Positions 5,034 to 5,992 of a stretch of DNA of 5,992 nt are shown in pieces. The notes below the pieces were generated by a model. It was not told where the DNA came from and did not search any database. It was given only the letters and a program-made list of their open reading frames with translations. The position numbers and the translations under genes were made by a program. The DNA comes from an uncultured Clostridia bacterium (lineage in GTDB: Bacteria; Bacillota; Clostridia; Christensenellales; Borkfalkiaceae). Positions within the stretch are counted from its first letter, which is position 1; each line of letters begins with the position of its first letter. Location: the NCBI GenBank assembly GCA_900548845.1, contig URMI01000077.1:1-5992 (forward strand), in the 5' to 3' direction.

Positions 5034-5581
5034 AAGTGCAACTCCTTGACATATTCACGCACGCGTTCGAGGGGGAGCCCCACGACGTTCGAATAGCTGC
5101 CCCCGAAGGAACAGACAAAGCCGCTGTCCTGAATGCCGTAGGCGCCCGCCTTGTCGAGCGGGGAGCCCGTTCTGATGTACGATAAGATCTCCTCGTCCGA
5201 AAGGGAACGGAAGGTGACAAAAGTCTCTTCGACGCCGCTCCTTTCCCCTTCGGGCGTGACAAGGCACACCCCGGTATAGACGGAGTGCGTCTTTCCGCTT
5301 AAGAAGCGGAGCATCTCAAAAGCGTCCGCCTCGTTCTTGGGTTTTCCCAATATTTCGCCGCCCATGCAGACGACGGTATCCGCGCCCAGCACCGCCGCAT
5401 CGGGAAAGCGGGAAAACACCTCCCTCGCCTTCCCTTCGGCAAAGCGCAGGCAGCGCGCTTTTCCGCCCTCTTCTGCCGCCGCGATCTCTTCAAACCGCGA
5501 GGGCACGACTTCGAAGGCGGGAACAACTTCTAAAAGGAGCTCCCTCCGCCGCGGGGAATTGCTCGCGAGCAAAAATCTCAC
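5030..5581 (-). CDS. maf: Maf family nucleoside triphosphate pyrophosphatase
   Basis: This 183-residue protein has the full Maf signature: SNSPRRRELL at residues 7-16, GADTVV at 66-71 with the catalytic Asp68, KPKN at 80-83, LSGKTHSVYTG at 94-104, and DKAGAYGIQ at 143-151 followed by NVVGLPL. Maf proteins are cytoplasmic house-cleaning enzymes that hydrolyse dTTP, UTP or modified nucleotides to the monophosphate and pyrophosphate; historically they were called septum formation inhibitors. The pattern (SPRR, DKAGAY, GLPL) resembles the dTTP/UTP-type branch, but substrate assignment is inference. The start is GTG at 5581, chosen because MRFLLASNSP is the typical N-terminus and a GGAG box lies just upstream inside the preceding gene. 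It overlaps that gene by 4 bp, and its own TGA overlaps the ATG of the MreB-like gene by 4 bp (ATGA). Length is normal for the family. Confidence 0.95.
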   Translation of the reverse strand: MRFLLASNSPRRRELLLEVVPAFEVVPSRFEEIAAAEEGGKARCLRFAEGKAREVFSRFPDAAVLGADTVVCMGGEILGKPKNEADAFEMLRFLSGKTHSVYTGVCLVTPEGERSGVEETFVTFRSLSDEEILSYIRTGSPLDKAGAYGIQDSGFVCSFGGSYSNVVGLPLERVREYVKELHL

Positions 5582-5992
5582 AGGATCTCCAGATTTTTCT
5601 TGAAGGTGCGCTTGAAATCGATGTTCGCTTTGAGCGCCTGGCTGATCTCCAGCGTCGCGTCGCCCGTGACTTCCGTCTTCATGATGACGGAATCGCCCAG
5701 AACGTCGCAGTTGATGCCCGTGACGACGCCCTGACCGCTCCTGTCGAGGCTCTCGGCGATGCGCAGGAGCACGCCGAGCTTCCGGACGATCTCGACGTCC
5801 TCTTCGCTGACGATATCCTTATAGCGCGCCCAATCGGAAGAAGCGAGGTCTTCCTTGGTATGGCAGCCCGCCACGAAGGCGGCGAGCACGATCTCGCGGT
5901 GCGTCGCGCCGTGGATGGGCGAATTGAGGATGATATAGCGGCTGTGCTGCTGGTTGTTGTAAAAGCGCACGCGCTTGCCGCAGTCATGCAGG
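5578..5992 (-). CDS. Ppx/GppA-family phosphatase, C-terminal part (cut by window edge)
   Basis: The visible 137 residues are the C-terminal part of an exopolyphosphatase / guanosine pentaphosphatase (Ppx/GppA) family protein; the start and the N-terminal actin-like phosphatase domain lie beyond the window. The reading frame stays open to the edge. The visible part opens with LHDCGKRV, an HD-type motif, followed by HSRYIILNS and a helical region with LLRIAESLDRS, which resembles the HD-like domain at the end of the family. Family members hydrolyse polyphosphate or the pppGpp tail; the sequence alone cannot say which. The stop codon overlaps the GTG start of maf by 4 bp (GTGA), so the two are probably translated in a coupled way. 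A stand-alone HD hydrolase is less likely, because the extreme C-terminus after the HD core (a short beta/alpha tail ending KKNLEIL) also fits Ppx. The family is fairly clear; the substrate is open. Confidence 0.82.
   Translation of the reverse strand, partial: LHDCGKRVRFYNNQQHSRYIILNSPIHGATHREIVLAAFVAGCHTKEDLASSDWARYKDIVSEEDVEIVRKLGVLLRIAESLDRSGQGVVTGINCDVLGDSVIMKTEVTGDATLEISQALKANIDFKRTFKKNLEIL

Overview
The window is bacterial, GC-rich in its coding parts, and every supported gene lies on the minus strand, so transcription runs from high to low coordinates. Strong AGGAGG-type ribosome binding sites, tight stop/start overlaps, a Maf–MreB-like pairing and an anaerobic pyruvate formate-lyase (PFL) operon suggest an anaerobic Bacillota member (Clostridia in the broad sense). 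The exact lineage is inference; a GC-rich gut clostridial clade would fit.

Right part (5992 to 4047): the 3' end of a Ppx/GppA-family phosphatase gene, then maf (nucleotide pyrophosphatase), then a divergent MreB-like actin gene. The three are translationally coupled by 4-bp stop/start overlaps and end at an intrinsic terminator formed by a nested palindrome (3963-4014).

Centre (3961 to 3756): two bases after the terminator T-run comes a near-consensus sigma-70 promoter (TTGACA, 17 bp, TATAGT). A palindrome with a GAAC-N4-GTTC core, like a Gram-positive LexA box, fills its spacer. The transcript begins with what looks like a ZTP (pfl-motif) riboswitch. The conserved 3' UGGGCAG of this aptamer is also the start of an intrinsic terminator stem, so this is a transcriptional switch.

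Left-centre (3755 to 393): the controlled operon is pflA (PFL-activating radical SAM enzyme), a short thioredoxin-like protein with a CANC active site, a 686-aa PFL catalytic subunit, and a 78-aa protein that carries the glycyl-radical motif RVSGYAV. The last two together match one full-length PFL: the large one has the Cys-Cys pair but no radical glycine, and the small one has the glycine. Each has its own start, stop and ribosome binding site, in different frames, so PFL here appears to be genuinely a two-piece enzyme. Working model: when 10-formyl-tetrahydrofolate runs low, ZTP rises, the riboswitch reads through, and PFL is made to supply formate.

Far left (1 to 392): no gene seen. The stretch is packed with short palindromes, several sharing TCCC...GGGA ends, including a 31-bp unit present twice.
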